A DNA stretch of 64,000 nt from assembly GCA_021292105.1 (NCBI GenBank), contig CM037869.1:43307990-43371989 (forward strand). Direction: 5' to 3'. Both the position numbers and the translations under genes were made by a program. Position 1 is the first letter of the stretch. Every line of letters starts with the position of its first letter. The DNA is from Anadara kagoshimensis (taxonomy: Eukaryota; Mollusca; Bivalvia; Arcoida; Arcidae). The notes below the pieces were generated by a model. It had not been told where the DNA came from, did no database searches, and worked only from the letters and a program-made list of their open reading frames with translations. Shown piece after piece: positions 26,601 through 33,422 of this stretch.

Positions 26601-27152
26601 CCAGTTAGAATTTTGTCCATTATGTTTTTTACTATTGACCGTAAGGAAAGAAAAGGTTAATTTTATGGATTCATGTTTCATGATTTCCGTTTCCTTCAGG
26701 TTGATTAGTAAACCTGTTTACTTCCATCGGTAAAATCACATTGGGAGCACCAATGGGTGACCGATTGTGATTTTAACCAATGTTGCAGCACTACGAGATG
26801 CTTCATCCCTCTCCATTACAGATGTAGATCATCTGCGTCTGTCTTTAGGCTGGAAGAAGGTTCTCTTCTGACACACAATAAAAGCTTGACAATTGCAAAG
26901 CAGATACCGTAATCATGATTATATACCCACCACATTTATTTGAATGTATTACCTGATCTGTGGCTCTGAATGACCAGATGACACTAAAACGTTTATCATT
27001 GGAGCACTATTTGATCGTTTTAATGTACCACCACAGCCTGATGAACTGTGCATGTCGCCCCCACCATCATGGGTATGCAGGTCACCAGCGCTGCTTGTCG
27101 ACATATTCACCGATGGAGGATCCACTTCCATGCCTACTGGCTCATAAAACAT
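8499..27152 (-). CDS. FAM122: FAM122/PABIR-family PP2A-B55 regulator, nine coding exons
   Basis: Spliced gene on the minus strand. CDS exons: 27152-26953, 25769-25691, 24846-24764, 19818-19764, 18396-18262, 16292-16198, 12107-12058, 11265-11169, 8763-8499. All junctions have GT/AG and the phases join without a break to 352 codons plus TGA. From memory of vertebrate FAM122A, the matching blocks in order are LKRSNSAP (44-51), RVNRLKQEE (101-109), HEREMTSTLQMSSSW (119-133), APSPTR (176-181), QCFSPSMQ (185-192), SLSPIAIRPSPLGKRK (217-232). The C-terminal 88 residues are serine-rich and not recognisably conserved. Family role: FAM122A docks on the B55 subunit and inhibits PP2A; the RSNSAP site fits a 14-3-3 mode-1 motif after Ser phosphorylation; KRK could be a nuclear signal. 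Human protein is about 287 residues, so this one is longer, mainly in the tail. Start could instead be the ATG at 27131-27129 (345 codons). Family call is strong; exact isoform is inferred. Confidence 0.9.
9325..9430. repeat. Hairpin repeat with 24-bp arms
   Basis: AACTGTCTAGAAATGG (ending 9348) and CCATTTCTAGACAGTT (from 9407) are complementary and extend by AACCATT/AATGGTT with one mismatch. In the last intron of FAM122. Confidence 0.8.
9544..9586. promoter_or_regulatory. Pair of perfect cAMP-response elements
   Basis: TGACGTCA occurs at 9544-9551 and 9579-9586, 35 bp start to start, in FAM122 intron 8. The palindrome is the consensus CREB/ATF site. Whether it drives anything is unknown. 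Confidence 0.4.
10689..11220 (-). repeat. 94-bp minisatellite of exon 8 3' end, donor and acceptor (five candidate mini-exons)
   Basis: Six copies of a 94-95 bp unit, marked by GTACTTAC at 10689, 10783, 10877, 10972, 11066 and 11161; the last belongs to true exon 8. On the minus strand each extra unit reads pyrimidine-rich tract, CACAG or ATAG acceptor, exon-like block, GTAAGT donor. Candidate mini-exons: 11121-11074, 11026-10980, 10932-10885, 10838-10791, 10744-10697. Four are 48 nt, open in the required phase, and would add NGPLTPDRNIPHPLAH-like 16-residue repeats. The copy at 10980-11026 is 47 nt and would shift the frame. Introns between units would be only 46-47 nt, so use of every unit is doubtful. 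Confidence 0.9.
11169..11265 (-). CDS. FAM122: FAM122 exon 8 (parent of the 94-bp minisatellite)
   Basis: 97 nt, 31 full codons with two bases at each end. Acceptor TATTTTAG, donor GTAAGT at 11168. Starts ENDTDGYPSPSKKFHS, then GPLTPDRNIPHPLAH. The first half fits the position of vertebrate CEMETEYQPKRFF; the second half is the segment copied in the downstream 94-bp tandem repeat. Confidence 0.85.
11567..11608. repeat. (GA)n microsatellite
   Basis: About 19 GA dinucleotides, in FAM122 intron 7. Confidence 0.95.
11700..12003 (-). mobile_element. Degenerate family C SINE
   Basis: The order is as in other copies: CACTTATATAGAGACC near 11725, GGCAGAAATTTTTACC, TTCTTTAATGTG, and a head with CTCTATCAGCTGAGTCATG at 11980-12000. 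Lies 55 bp from FAM122 exon 7. Confidence 0.5.
12058..12107 (-). CDS. FAM122: FAM122 exon 7
   Basis: 50 nt: one base completing Arg216, 16 codons (SLSPIAIRPSPLGKRK), one base carried over. Aligns with vertebrate SQSPINCIRPSVLGPLKRK. The acceptor is TATTATAG after a T/A-rich tract. The donor is taken as GTGAGT at 12057 because it is the only one that keeps exon 8 in frame. The codon across the junction reads Leu where vertebrates have Cys. Confidence 0.87.
13021..13266 (-). repeat. 82-bp minisatellite of exon 6, distal block
   Basis: Three further units at 13023, 13105 and 13187, identical in layout to the block at 15701-16254. The two inner copies have GTTAAT in place of GTAAAT at the duplicated donor. 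Separated from the proximal block by the 2425-bp element at 13267-15691. Confidence 0.92.
13267..15691. mobile_element. 2425-bp terminal-inverted-repeat element inserted in the 82-bp array
   Basis: Perfect 16-bp inverted termini TAGCAACCCCAGGTGA (13267) and its complement (ending 15691). It is flanked by GTAATAT at 13260-13266 and 15692-15698. Deleting the element and one GTAATAT leaves neighbouring repeat units exactly 82 bp apart, which confirms the ends and the 7-bp target duplication. No transposase is recognisable inside, so it is probably non-autonomous. The interior has a G-run, a CT-run and a degraded tRNA-like stretch near 14880. Confidence 0.85.
15701..16254 (-). repeat. 82-bp minisatellite of exon 6 3' end and splice donor (proximal block)
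   Basis: Units begin (TTACCTG on the plus strand) at 15701, 15783, 15866, 15948, 16030, 16112 and 16194; the last is the real exon 6 boundary. Each unit holds about 56 nt of exon 6 coding sequence and the CAG/GTAAAT donor plus about 26 nt of intron. No convincing branch point or acceptor lies in the unit, so these look like a row of decoy donors. Copies are nearly identical, suggesting recent expansion or homogenisation. Confidence 0.93.
16198..16292 (-). CDS. FAM122: FAM122 exon 6 (parent of the 82-bp minisatellite)
   Basis: 95 nt, 31 codons plus two bases. Acceptor ATTTCAG, donor GTAAAT at 16197. Begins QCFSPSMQMPVKNH, matching the vertebrate QCFSPSLQ block, then TFTPSPSPSPTRKSFFN. The 3' 56 nt of the exon and its donor are the parental unit of the tandem array that follows in the intron. 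Reading through the donor gives AAC AGG TAA, so the first donor must be used for an open frame. Confidence 0.9.
17149..17314. mobile_element. Palindromic MITE, family B
   Basis: TACAGTCCAACCTGCCTTAA to GGTTCAAATACTGTA, with a small internal deletion relative to other copies. In the FAM122 intron between exons 5 and 6. Confidence 0.85.
17697..18185. mobile_element. 489-bp MITE with CAGGGCTC termini
   Basis: CAGGGCTCCAAGT at 17697 pairs with the end GCGCTTGGAGCCCTG at 18185. TTATC flanks both sides (5-bp duplication). Same terminal type and duplication length as 22926-23459. It sits 76 bp beyond the exon 5 donor of FAM122. Confidence 0.75.
18262..18396 (-). CDS. FAM122: FAM122 exon 5
   Basis: 135 nt, 45 codons, phase 0 at both ends, acceptor TTTCAG, donor GTATGT. 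Starts DDHTDHEPMVSD, has RRPRSFSETL in the middle and ends GGAPSPTRVGK. The final block matches the vertebrate PAPSPTRGIGK that precedes QCFSPS. A 489-bp MITE (17697-18185) lies 76 bp beyond the donor. Confidence 0.9.
19014..19336 (-). mobile_element. tRNA-headed SINE (family C, ACGTTAAACACC-tail type)
   Basis: On the minus strand: tRNA-like head with B-box GGTTCGAACCC, a body with CACTCGGCATTACGA and GGCACGCTAAAAA, and a tail matching GTGTTTAATGTC / GACGTTAAACACCAT. Similar SINEs in molluscs are assigned to the V-SINE group; that link is from memory. Confidence 0.75.
19481..19713. mobile_element. 233-bp MITE, TACTGTAGATCACTT type
   Basis: Perfect 15-bp inverted termini TACTGTAGATCACTT and AAGTGATCTACAGTA. 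Just inside are TTTCGCGAG- and CACGAAAAAT-like sequences shared with other TCGCGAA-rich repeats of the window. Lies 51 bp past the exon 4 donor of FAM122. Confidence 0.85.
19764..19818 (-). CDS. FAM122: FAM122 exon 4 (HERE-SSSW block)
   Basis: 55 nt. Acceptor TTCTTCAG, donor GTAAGT at 19763. The first base completes Arg121 with exon 3, then EMTSTLQMSSSWGEKFTL. This aligns with the vertebrate block REVQTAMQISHSWEESFSL, one of the best conserved parts of the family; in known PP2A-B55 complexes this helix region lies near the catalytic site. Confidence 0.92.
20466..20552 (-). repeat. tRNA-like SINE head (family E)
   Basis: The minus strand folds as a tRNA: GGTAGCTCAGTGGTAGAGTA (D arm, A-box), a 5-bp anticodon stem around CTATAGT, and CCCGGGTTCGATCTCCGG (T arm, B-box). 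Acceptor pairing is incomplete and three more copies lie in the window, so it is a repeat rather than a tRNA gene. Confidence 0.75.
20998..22383. repeat. 1.4-kb dispersed element with internal ~145-bp tandem repeats
   Basis: Starts CAAGAGGTCCATGAGCCTTA. The middle has four or five diverged units with CATTTCAGTATTTGTTTGCA and GACCTTGACCTTTGAACC at about 143-148 bp spacing (21346, 21489, 21632, 21780). It ends in two copies of GAGCCTTTGGCTCAGGTGAG, a short hairpin. This ending is, from memory, common in mollusc genomes. In FAM122 intron 3. Confidence 0.75.
22926..23459. mobile_element. 534-bp MITE with CAGGGCTC termini, nested
   Basis: CAGGGCTCAAAGT at 22926 and ACTTTGAGCCCTG ending 23459 are perfect 13-bp inverted repeats. 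CATAT directly flanks both sides (5-bp duplication). The sequence after the left end repeats GGCGACCAAATTTT. No coding potential. Confidence 0.75.
23690..23917 (-). pseudogene. Transposase N-terminal fragment (hAT/ZNF862-like)
   Basis: The frame reads KRKYYQEYDKSKR, then WEDGRPWLYDTQDGMKCANC. The order basic segment, W-x-x-GRPWL, YD, G-M-x-C-x-x-C is typical of the zinc-binding start of hAT-like transposases of the ZNF862 type. It ends without a catalytic domain and sits within the inverted-repeat element 22846-24218, so it is probably a relic of the parent element. Confidence 0.5.
24670..24752 (-). repeat. tRNA-like SINE head (family E) next to FAM122 exon 3
   Basis: Same cloverleaf as 20466-20552 (GGAAGCTCAGTGGTAGAGCA; CCCGGGTTTGATCCCCGG). 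Same strand as the gene, beginning about 12 nt after the exon 3 donor. Confidence 0.75.
24764..24846 (-). CDS. FAM122: FAM122 exon 3 (B55-docking segment)
   Basis: 83 nt, 27 codons plus two bases, phase 0 in and phase 2 out. Encodes TPIKIPDRVNRLKQEES followed by a charged helix ending EKEKEHE. It aligns with the vertebrate segment containing RLHQIKQEE, the short linear motif plus helix that binds B55. Together with exon 2 it reads SPT-x(6)-RVNRLK, which resembles the p107-type B55 motif (Ser-Pro, then R-V-x-x-hydrophobic-basic). A tRNA-derived repeat starts about 12 nt into the following intron. Confidence 0.9.
25691..25769 (-). CDS. FAM122: FAM122 exon 2
   Basis: 79 nt. A polypyrimidine run precedes the acceptor (TTTTTTTACAG) and the donor is a consensus GTAAGT at 25690. 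The first base completes Ser67, then 26 codons run from PPAFRTADVSRIRR to SSSMCLHSPT. This is the Arg/Ser-rich linker that precedes the B55-docking segment; homology here is weaker than in neighbouring exons, and phase agreement with exons 1 and 3 is the main support. Confidence 0.82.
26354..26861 (+). pseudogene. Unrecognised coding-like stretch on the opposite strand of FAM122 intron 1
   Basis: Frame from ATG at 26354 encodes a Lys/Ser-rich start (MSDSGETKTKSVTKKNIK) and loses quality near 26475; a +1 frame then reads DDKTMVLLQKEIYCYTC and continues to an FCPLC motif near 26630. Further on, 26797-26861 reads LRDASSLSITDVDHLRLSL and stops at TGA, followed by AATAAA near 26877. TTGCAG lies just before this last piece and could be an acceptor. 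Codon use looks protein-like, but frames do not join without an indel or unseen introns. It may be a decayed retrocopy or a small nested gene; the product is unknown. Confidence 0.3.
26953..27152 (-). CDS. FAM122: FAM122 exon 1 (start codon, 14-3-3-type site)
   Basis: Encodes 66 codons plus two bases. Two in-frame ATGs are available: 27152-27150 (MFYEPVGMEVD) and 27131-27129 (MEVDPPS). The second resembles the MELDLEP-like beginning of vertebrate FAM122A, so it may be the ancestral start. The exon carries a Gly/Ser/His-rich stretch and then LKRSNSAPMINVLV, where RSNSAP is the signature block (kinase site and 14-3-3-like motif). The donor is GTAATA at 26952-26947, phase 2. Upstream exons would be untranslated. 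Confidence 0.88.
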
Positions 27153-28320
27153 GTAAAATTCGAATTGCAATCTCAGTATATAGCACTGTCATGAAATATT
27201 CGAAGAATATTTAAACAATTTTTAAAACAAAATCTACAACAAATGCACAACAAAGTCAGTTTTTCGCGAAAACTGATGATGCCGTATGACGGGTCAAGTT
27301 AACCCGATTTGTCATGTATCAACACCTTTAGACGATGCATTATGAAGCACAATTTATGTTTTTCGATAAGCATAGCGGCTTTGTTATCAATGCAGCTCCG
27401 TACAGCAGTTTTCCAACAAATAAATTCTGGTGGTCGCATCTTCATCGAAGTTCCAGGGACATTTTCCTAATAATAGTTTGGCCGAACCAATTCATAACCT
27501 TGCATTTCATTGGTCGACGCTGTTTTACCTTGAACCGAAAGAAAGTTTATTCGTATTTTCAAACCGTCGAATTTAACTTTGAAGTATCGATGCATGTAAA
27601 TAAAATTGAAAATTCAGTTCAAGAAGTTGAGAAAATATAATATTATTATTTAATTCTTGGATTTTGTGAGCTTTTGAATAGCTAAACTGCTACTGTCTTT
27701 ATCCAATCAAAATGCTTGTTCTATCCGAGATAATTGGGTTAAAAATTAAAAATCAGATGGGATGAAGAAACAACTTGATTTTCCGGACATAACGCCTAAA
27801 GAATACTAGAACATTTTCTTTTAAAATATATTGTTTTGTCCCTAAATGTCAAATATTTTGCAGACAACAGACAACGCTGTAAAAAAAAGTATTACGAATT
27901 TCACTGGTAGTCTGCCCAGGAATCAATGGAGAAAAAAGTAAATAAATAAAAATAAAACCAACACTGAAGAACGTTTCATTAGTGAACTATATGTATAATG
28001 TTCTAAAATAATTGTAACTCATAATTAAATGATCTGGAAATTAGAGGAATAGAATAATTGAAACTGTTCCCTGTCCACATAATCACATTCTCTAAGCCAT
28101 AGTATGGACTTGAAATAACTTCAAGAGACTGGTGGATATAATTATAGGCCAAGGTTATTTGCATAGATTAAAAAAATGGCGAAAAAACCCACAAAGCTTT
28201 AATGTTACTTTGAATTTGGCACATTTTCTGAATGAAGTATTCAAAAATGTATAAAGTTGTCATATTTCAATTTTTTTAAAAAATTTTTTCCAGAAAGTTC
28301 AAAATTAATATTATGACATA
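27153..28320 (-). promoter_or_regulatory. 5' flank of FAM122
   Basis: Few recognisable repeats, in contrast to the sequence on either side; presumably holds the promoter and any 5' UTR exon. No TATA box in a convincing place. A small palindrome-like GGGTCAAGTTAACCC lies at about 27292. Confidence 0.3.
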
Positions 28321-28324
28321 TTTC

Positions 28325-28652
28325 TATAGCTCAGTCATTGTGTTTAACGCCACAGTCACGGGAATATTTCACTTATATCGAGACGCCGCTACGCTGGCTA
28401 TAGTCGAATTCGAAGGTGCAGAAATTTTGCCTTGGCTTGCGATGATGAAATTATATACAGCAGAGTTCTTTAACGTGACACAAGATCTCCCTTATTTTAA
28501 GTTCCTATCCTTTAATTTTCATAATGCCGAGTGCTTGGCGAAAGAACAGTATGACAACCCACTTTCAAGTCTTGGGTCAGACCGTGACCGGTTCAAACCA
28601 ACGACCTTCCACTTATGAAGGCACTCTACCAACCGCTGAGCTACTGCAGTGG
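28325..28652 (-). mobile_element. tRNA-headed SINE, family C
   Basis: Head near 28652 (CAGTAGCTCAGCGGTTGG, B-box GGTTTGAACC), body with CACTCGGCATTATGA, tail GGCGTTAAACACAAT near 28335. Directly precedes the hAT-like element at 28717. Confidence 0.75.
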
Positions 28653-28716
28653 TAAGAAAGGGTGAAACTGGTCGATAAGATTTAGTACTATATACACCAG
28701 TACACTGTACATCCAT

Positions 28717-29985
28717 CAGGCATGGGGCGAATTACATTGCAATGTAATGCATTACATTACAATTACTTTGACAAAAGTAGCATTATATTACAATTACAAT
28801 TACATGTATTTTGGAAAGTAATGCATTACATTACAATTACTTTACCAAAGTAATGCATTATATTACACATTACATTTCATAAAGAATCCAAACATATAAA
28901 TACGATATGTTTCGGATTCAGAATTTGAAATTGAAATTTTTGGTTCGTTTTCTATAAAGTTCTTATGTTTTGATTTTCAACTGTTGAAAACAGAAGTATA
29001 TATAGACAATAAGTGCATGTATAGATTCCTCTTGCTTTGGGTCATTCAACTGATATTTCTGCTGTTTACCAGTAGGTTTTACAAAATTTGTCAAAGTTGA
29101 TTGTTCATCTATGTCAGGTTTTTTATTATCCAAATATACATTTCTGTTTTACTCTAAAAATTAAGAAGAAAAAACCCAGAGATGCTGTAAGGAAGTTTTC
29201 CATATTATATGTTTTTATTTTTTATTTATTTTATTCACTGAATGTTTCTTAAATGCTATTAAATCAAAACAGTAAAAGGAGTTGATAGGTATACAAACTA
29301 ATTAGTGGTATTGTCAGGTGTAATTTATAAACCATACTTAACAAATAACTTCTTTAATCATTAAAGATAGGTTACCTTAATAGCATATAAAAAGGATTAC
29401 AAAAAACCAATTTCTGGTAAAAATAAAATTGTTTTCATCACAGGTTATCAGTTAAAGCAAAATTACAAATTATTGTAGTTACTGAAACTTATATTTAGAT
29501 ATGTTGCAAATTTTGATGTGATTTTTAGACTTCCCGATAGTACTAAAAACCGCATTTGCATTTTGCTTTAAAATATATTTTTATCCTTTACATTTGTTGG
29601 AAATTCAAAATGATCTGAAATATACTTTTTAGCATTTTATAATAGTTTTAGTATCAAGGTTGAATGAAATAAAAATCATTAGTTTGACAACAGTTCACAG
29701 TTACAATTTTTCTAGACATCGATTTTCATATTTTATATTAGGGAAAAAAGTAGCATGTAGGTACTTACTAGCCCTGAATTGTAATGGTAATAATATCTAA
29801 CATTTAATACAGAGAAGTAATGCTATGTAATGCCATGTAATGCTTAAATTACATGCATGTTTGTCTATGTAATGCATTACATTACAATTACATGTAATGC
29901 AAAAATTAGGGCATTACACATGCATTACTTTGAGAAAATGTAATGCATTACAGGGCATTACAATTACAAATTAGCATTACCCCAT
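28717..29985. mobile_element. hAT-like non-autonomous element rich in ATGCATTACATT, copy 1
   Basis: The left end CAGGCATGGGGCGAATTAC matches the right end of copy 2 (32454-33422) in reverse. The interior is near-identical to copy 2 over most of its length, with about 300 bp extra near the right end. The right terminus stops at ACCCCAT and lacks GCCTG, where a family B MITE adjoins. Confidence 0.8.
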
Positions 29986-29990
29986 AAAAA

Positions 29991-30171
29991 AACAGTCAAA
30001 CCTGTCTATACAGGTCACCTAAGGGAACCAGTAAAAGTGGCCTTAATGGGCAGGTGACCTTTATACACAGTTTCAAATAGCATGAATAAAGAATCATTGG
30101 GATATAATTTTACTGGCCTTTATAAGCAGGTGGCCCTTATAGAGAGGTGGCCTTAAAGGCAGGTTTGACTA
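29991..30171. mobile_element. Palindromic MITE, family B, reverse orientation
   Basis: AACAGTCAAACCTGTCTATA to AGGCAGGTTTGACTACT. Abuts the truncated right end of the hAT-like element at 28717-29985, and probably replaced its last bases. Confidence 0.82.
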
Positions 30172-30376
30172 CTTATTTTAGCGATATTTGCGATGGTAAG
30201 TACTAAGACTCATATAGATTAAATATGATCTTATTCTTAATGCACAAAGTGACCAATGCGATTTATGTTGCCATTAATGCAAGTCCACGTGAACTTACCC
30301 ATATTTGCTCAAAAATTTGCACATGCTAAAATTAATTAAATCATGTTTAGTTTAATTAAACAATGTTTATTTTATA

Positions 30377-30626
30377 TTGTCACCCTTCAAAGAAATTTCT
30401 CGCATAGCGATTGGTTAACTTGCCGGGGTACATGGAACTATGTTCGGAAATCTAGATCTGCCGGGGTACATGAACGCACGCGACGTTTAGCGGTAAAAGG
30501 GAAGTAACTCGTACATCACTGACGTCTAGTTACAGTAAACAAACATGGCGACGACGTACGCAAGTCACACAAAATACGAAATGGAAGTTAAAAAGATCCA
30601 ACTGGTAACGCTTTGAAGGGTGACAA
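30377..30626. mobile_element. 250-bp MITE with TTGTCACCCTTCAAAG termini
   Basis: Perfect 16-bp inverted repeats TTGTCACCCTTCAAAG (30377-30392) and CTTTGAAGGGTGACAA (30611-30626). It contains two copies of GCCGGGGTACATG and a plus-strand ATG in strong context at 30545. Confidence 0.8.
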
Positions 30627-30631
30627 AAACG

Positions 30632-30766
30632 TTATACAGGGCTTTGGCAGGTTACACGGCCCCATGTACCCCGTCAAAGATAAATGTGCCCTTCGCCTGC
30701 GGCTCAGGGTACATAAATCTTTGACGGGGTACATGGGGCCGTGTAACCTGCCATAGCCCTGTATAA
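30632..30766. repeat. Long fold-back (hairpin) repeat
   Basis: Two arms of about 50 bp (TTATACAGGGCT to CCCCGTCAAAGAT and the reverse) pair almost perfectly around a loop of about 35 nt holding TTCGCCTGCGGCTCAGG. Shares GGGGTACATG with the MITE ending 6 bp upstream, so both may derive from one element. Confidence 0.85.
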
Positions 30767-31328
30767 CTTATAACATACATTGTACAAATCACAAATATAA
30801 ACAATAAAGGATTCATGTTTTTATTTACAATAGTTAATTCGTATGTACGCAATAATTCATTTCGTTTGATAAATTATTTTGAATTCTAATTTTTAATTCC
30901 GAAATACTATTTCGATACGTTGAAATACTATTACATACGACGGCGTGGAATGGCCAAATAAAAAAAAATACATTCAAATGAAAAAGTAATTAGTAAATCG
31001 TTCGAACGAACTTTCATTTGGCCCTTCCACGTCACCGTAATTTCGAAACTTTTTTTTACCTGGATCTCATATAAACCATATTCATGGATCTAGAGTTATC
31101 TCTCTTTGAACATAAAATTCGAATCCTGACAGCAGCATAGGAAACTAAACCGTTATTGCCTTTTAAAAACAAAATGATATTGAAAATTTTTGACGTCCCC
31201 ATGTTCCCTAGTGGGGCATCTAACACAGATTCACTCGGATGGACTTTATTTGGCCCATAATTGCCAGCCCACCACTTCCGAGCACACACTGACCACCAAA
31301 CTGTAACATGAAAGAGAAAAAATGCAAT

Positions 31329-31485
31329 GCAGGGTCGGACTGGGGATCGAACCCGGGACCTCCTGCACTATAGGCGAGTGCTCTACCACTGAGTTACACA
31401 GAACGCTACTCGGACTTGGGATCGAACCCGGGACCTCCTGCACTATAGGCTAGTGCTCTTCCACTGAGTTACCCAGAGCGCTACA
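31329..31485 (-). repeat. Two tandem tRNA-like SINE heads (family E)
   Basis: Two copies end to end (31329-31410 and 31413-31485), each with a GTAACTCAGTGGTAGAGC-like A-box and GGGTTCGATCCC B-box. Confidence 0.75.
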
Positions 31486-31603
31486 TCTTTAACTTATATC
31501 GAGATGGTTAGTTCATTGATGGTGGAGGCAACAGGAATACTCAGAGATAACCACCGACCTTTGGCAATAGAACTTCAAAACTTTAACACATTAGGATCTG
31601 TCC

Positions 31604-31960
31604 GATTGGTTGGTTGATTGTTGCTTAACGTCGCATCAGCAATTTTTTAGCTATTCGCGACGAGAAGTATTTTATTAATTTCTATGGATTAATCTATGAG
31701 CTCTTTTGTGTATGCATGTGAAGTGCGAGTGTGTTGTATGGTCTGCCTTGTACTAGCGCGCACTCAGGGCGACTTGAACGTGCTAACTCACAGAATCAGT
31801 ACGCCGCAGACAAGCGAACCACTCCCCAGTCCATTATACTGATACCAGGTGAATCAGGCCAACGGCAAGGGAAATTCACTCTCCCAGATTGTGGTCCGAG
31901 CGGGACTCGAACCCACAACGGTGAGAGACCCTGGATTTGAAGACTGACGTCTTATCCAAA
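31604..31960 (-). mobile_element. tRNA-headed SINE (family D)
   Basis: The minus-strand head has TAAGACGTCAGTCTTCAAAT and GTTGTGGGTTCGAGTCCCGC; the body has CTGGTATCAGTATAATGGAC; the tail has GTTAAGCAACAATCAACC. Sequence continuing to about 32110 (CGAGTCCTGTGTCTCGGTGC) resembles the 3' part of another retroposon. Confidence 0.75.
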
Positions 31961-32149
31961 AAAGTCTTTCGGATGAGACTCAAAACCGAGTCCTGTGTCT
32001 CGGTGCACGCTAAAGACACCTCTGTAGAGTTTGAAAAAGAGTATGTCACCTGTAGTCGCTACGGAGAACGCTTGTACAGCTACAAGCGATTTACATCATA
32101 GTGATGTCGTGCTTATCCATATTAATATTTTATATAGTCTCAAAGTGAA

Positions 32150-32372
32150 TGCCATTTACGCCATATCGACAAAAAGTTAAGTAGAACACACAGTGGTACT
32201 GGTTGAAATAATTACGCCACTACGTAACACAAGTATATTTACACAACACTCGGAGATATATATACCGGTATGCGTGGCAGTTACGTCACAATGACTGATA
32301 TTTACGTCATATTGGCATAATAATTTAACGTCATAATAAACAGTGATATTTACGTCATAATATCGACTCGGG
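32150..32372. repeat. Cluster of TTTACGTCAT motifs
   Basis: TTTACG/TTACGTCA variants recur (32157, 32280, 32300, 32327, 32350 approx) with spacings of 20-40 bp, then again at 33865-33980 after the inserted hAT-like element. They look like a decayed tandem repeat with ACGTCA (half-CRE) cores. Confidence 0.5.
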
Positions 32373-32453
32373 CACTATACCTCCCTGGGGAAAGGTCCAT
32401 AATAGATTAATAGAATATTATATGGCTCTTTTCATATCACACCCCATATCAGC

Positions 32454-33422
32454 CAGGCATGGGGTAATGCTAATTTGTAATTGTAATGGCCTTTAATGCA
32501 TTACATTTTTTACATGCTAAAAAGTATATTTCAGATCATTTTGAATTTCCAACAAATGTAAAGGATAAAAATACATTTTAAAGCAAAATGCAAATGCTGT
32601 TTTTAGTACTAACGGGAAGTCTAAAAATCACATCAAAATTTGCAACATATCTAAATATAAGTTTCAGTAACTACAATAATTTGTAATTTTGCTTTAACTG
32701 ATAACCTGTGATGAAAACAATTTTATTTTTACCAGAAATTGTTTTTTTTTGTTATCCTTTTTATATGCTATTAAGGTAACCTATCTTTAATGATTAAAGA
32801 AGTTATTTGTTAAGTATGGTTTATAAATTACACCTGACAATACCACTAATTAGTTTGACCTATCAACTCCTTTTACTGTTTTGATTTAATAGCATTTAAG
32901 AAACATTCAGTGAATAAAATAAATAAAAAATAAAAACATATAATATGAAAAACTTCCTTACAACATCTCTGTTTTTTTCTTCTTAATTTTTAGAGAAATG
33001 TATATTTGGATAATAAAAAACCTGACATAGATGAACAATCAACTTTGACAAATTTGGTAAAACCTACTGGTAAACAGCAGAAATATCAGTTGAATGACCC
33101 AAAGCAAAAAGAATCTATACATGCACTTATTGACTATATATACTTCTGTTTTCAACAGTTGAAAATCAAAACATAAGAACTTTATAGAAAAAGAACCAAA
33201 AATTTCAATTTCAAATTCTGAATCCGAAACATATCGTATTTATATGTTTGGATTCTTTCTGAAATGTTATGTGTAATATAATGCATTACTTTGGTAAAGT
33301 AATTGTAATGTAATGCATTACTTTCCAAAATACATGTAATTGTAATTGAAATATAATGCTACTTTTGTCAAAGTAATTGTAATGTAATGCATTACATTGC
33401 AATATAATTCGCCCCATGCCTG
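32454..33422. mobile_element. hAT-like non-autonomous element, copy 2 (inverted)
   Basis: 969 bp with termini CAGGCATGGGG and CCCCATGCCTG. ATATCAGC flanks it exactly on both sides (32446-32453 and 33423-33430), an 8-bp duplication as made by hAT transposases. No open frame, so non-autonomous. Opposite orientation to copy 1, 2.5 kb away. Confidence 0.9.

Noticed and set aside
30545..30604. Possible first exon of a plus-strand gene (20 codons, strong start context, donor)
   Set aside because: It lies wholly inside a TIR element, so it is reported as a property of the element, not as a gene.
20466..31485. tRNA genes at 20466, 24670, 31329 and 31413 (minus)
   Set aside because: Near-identical multiple copies with poor acceptor pairing and T-rich tails; these are SINE heads or tRNA pseudogenes.
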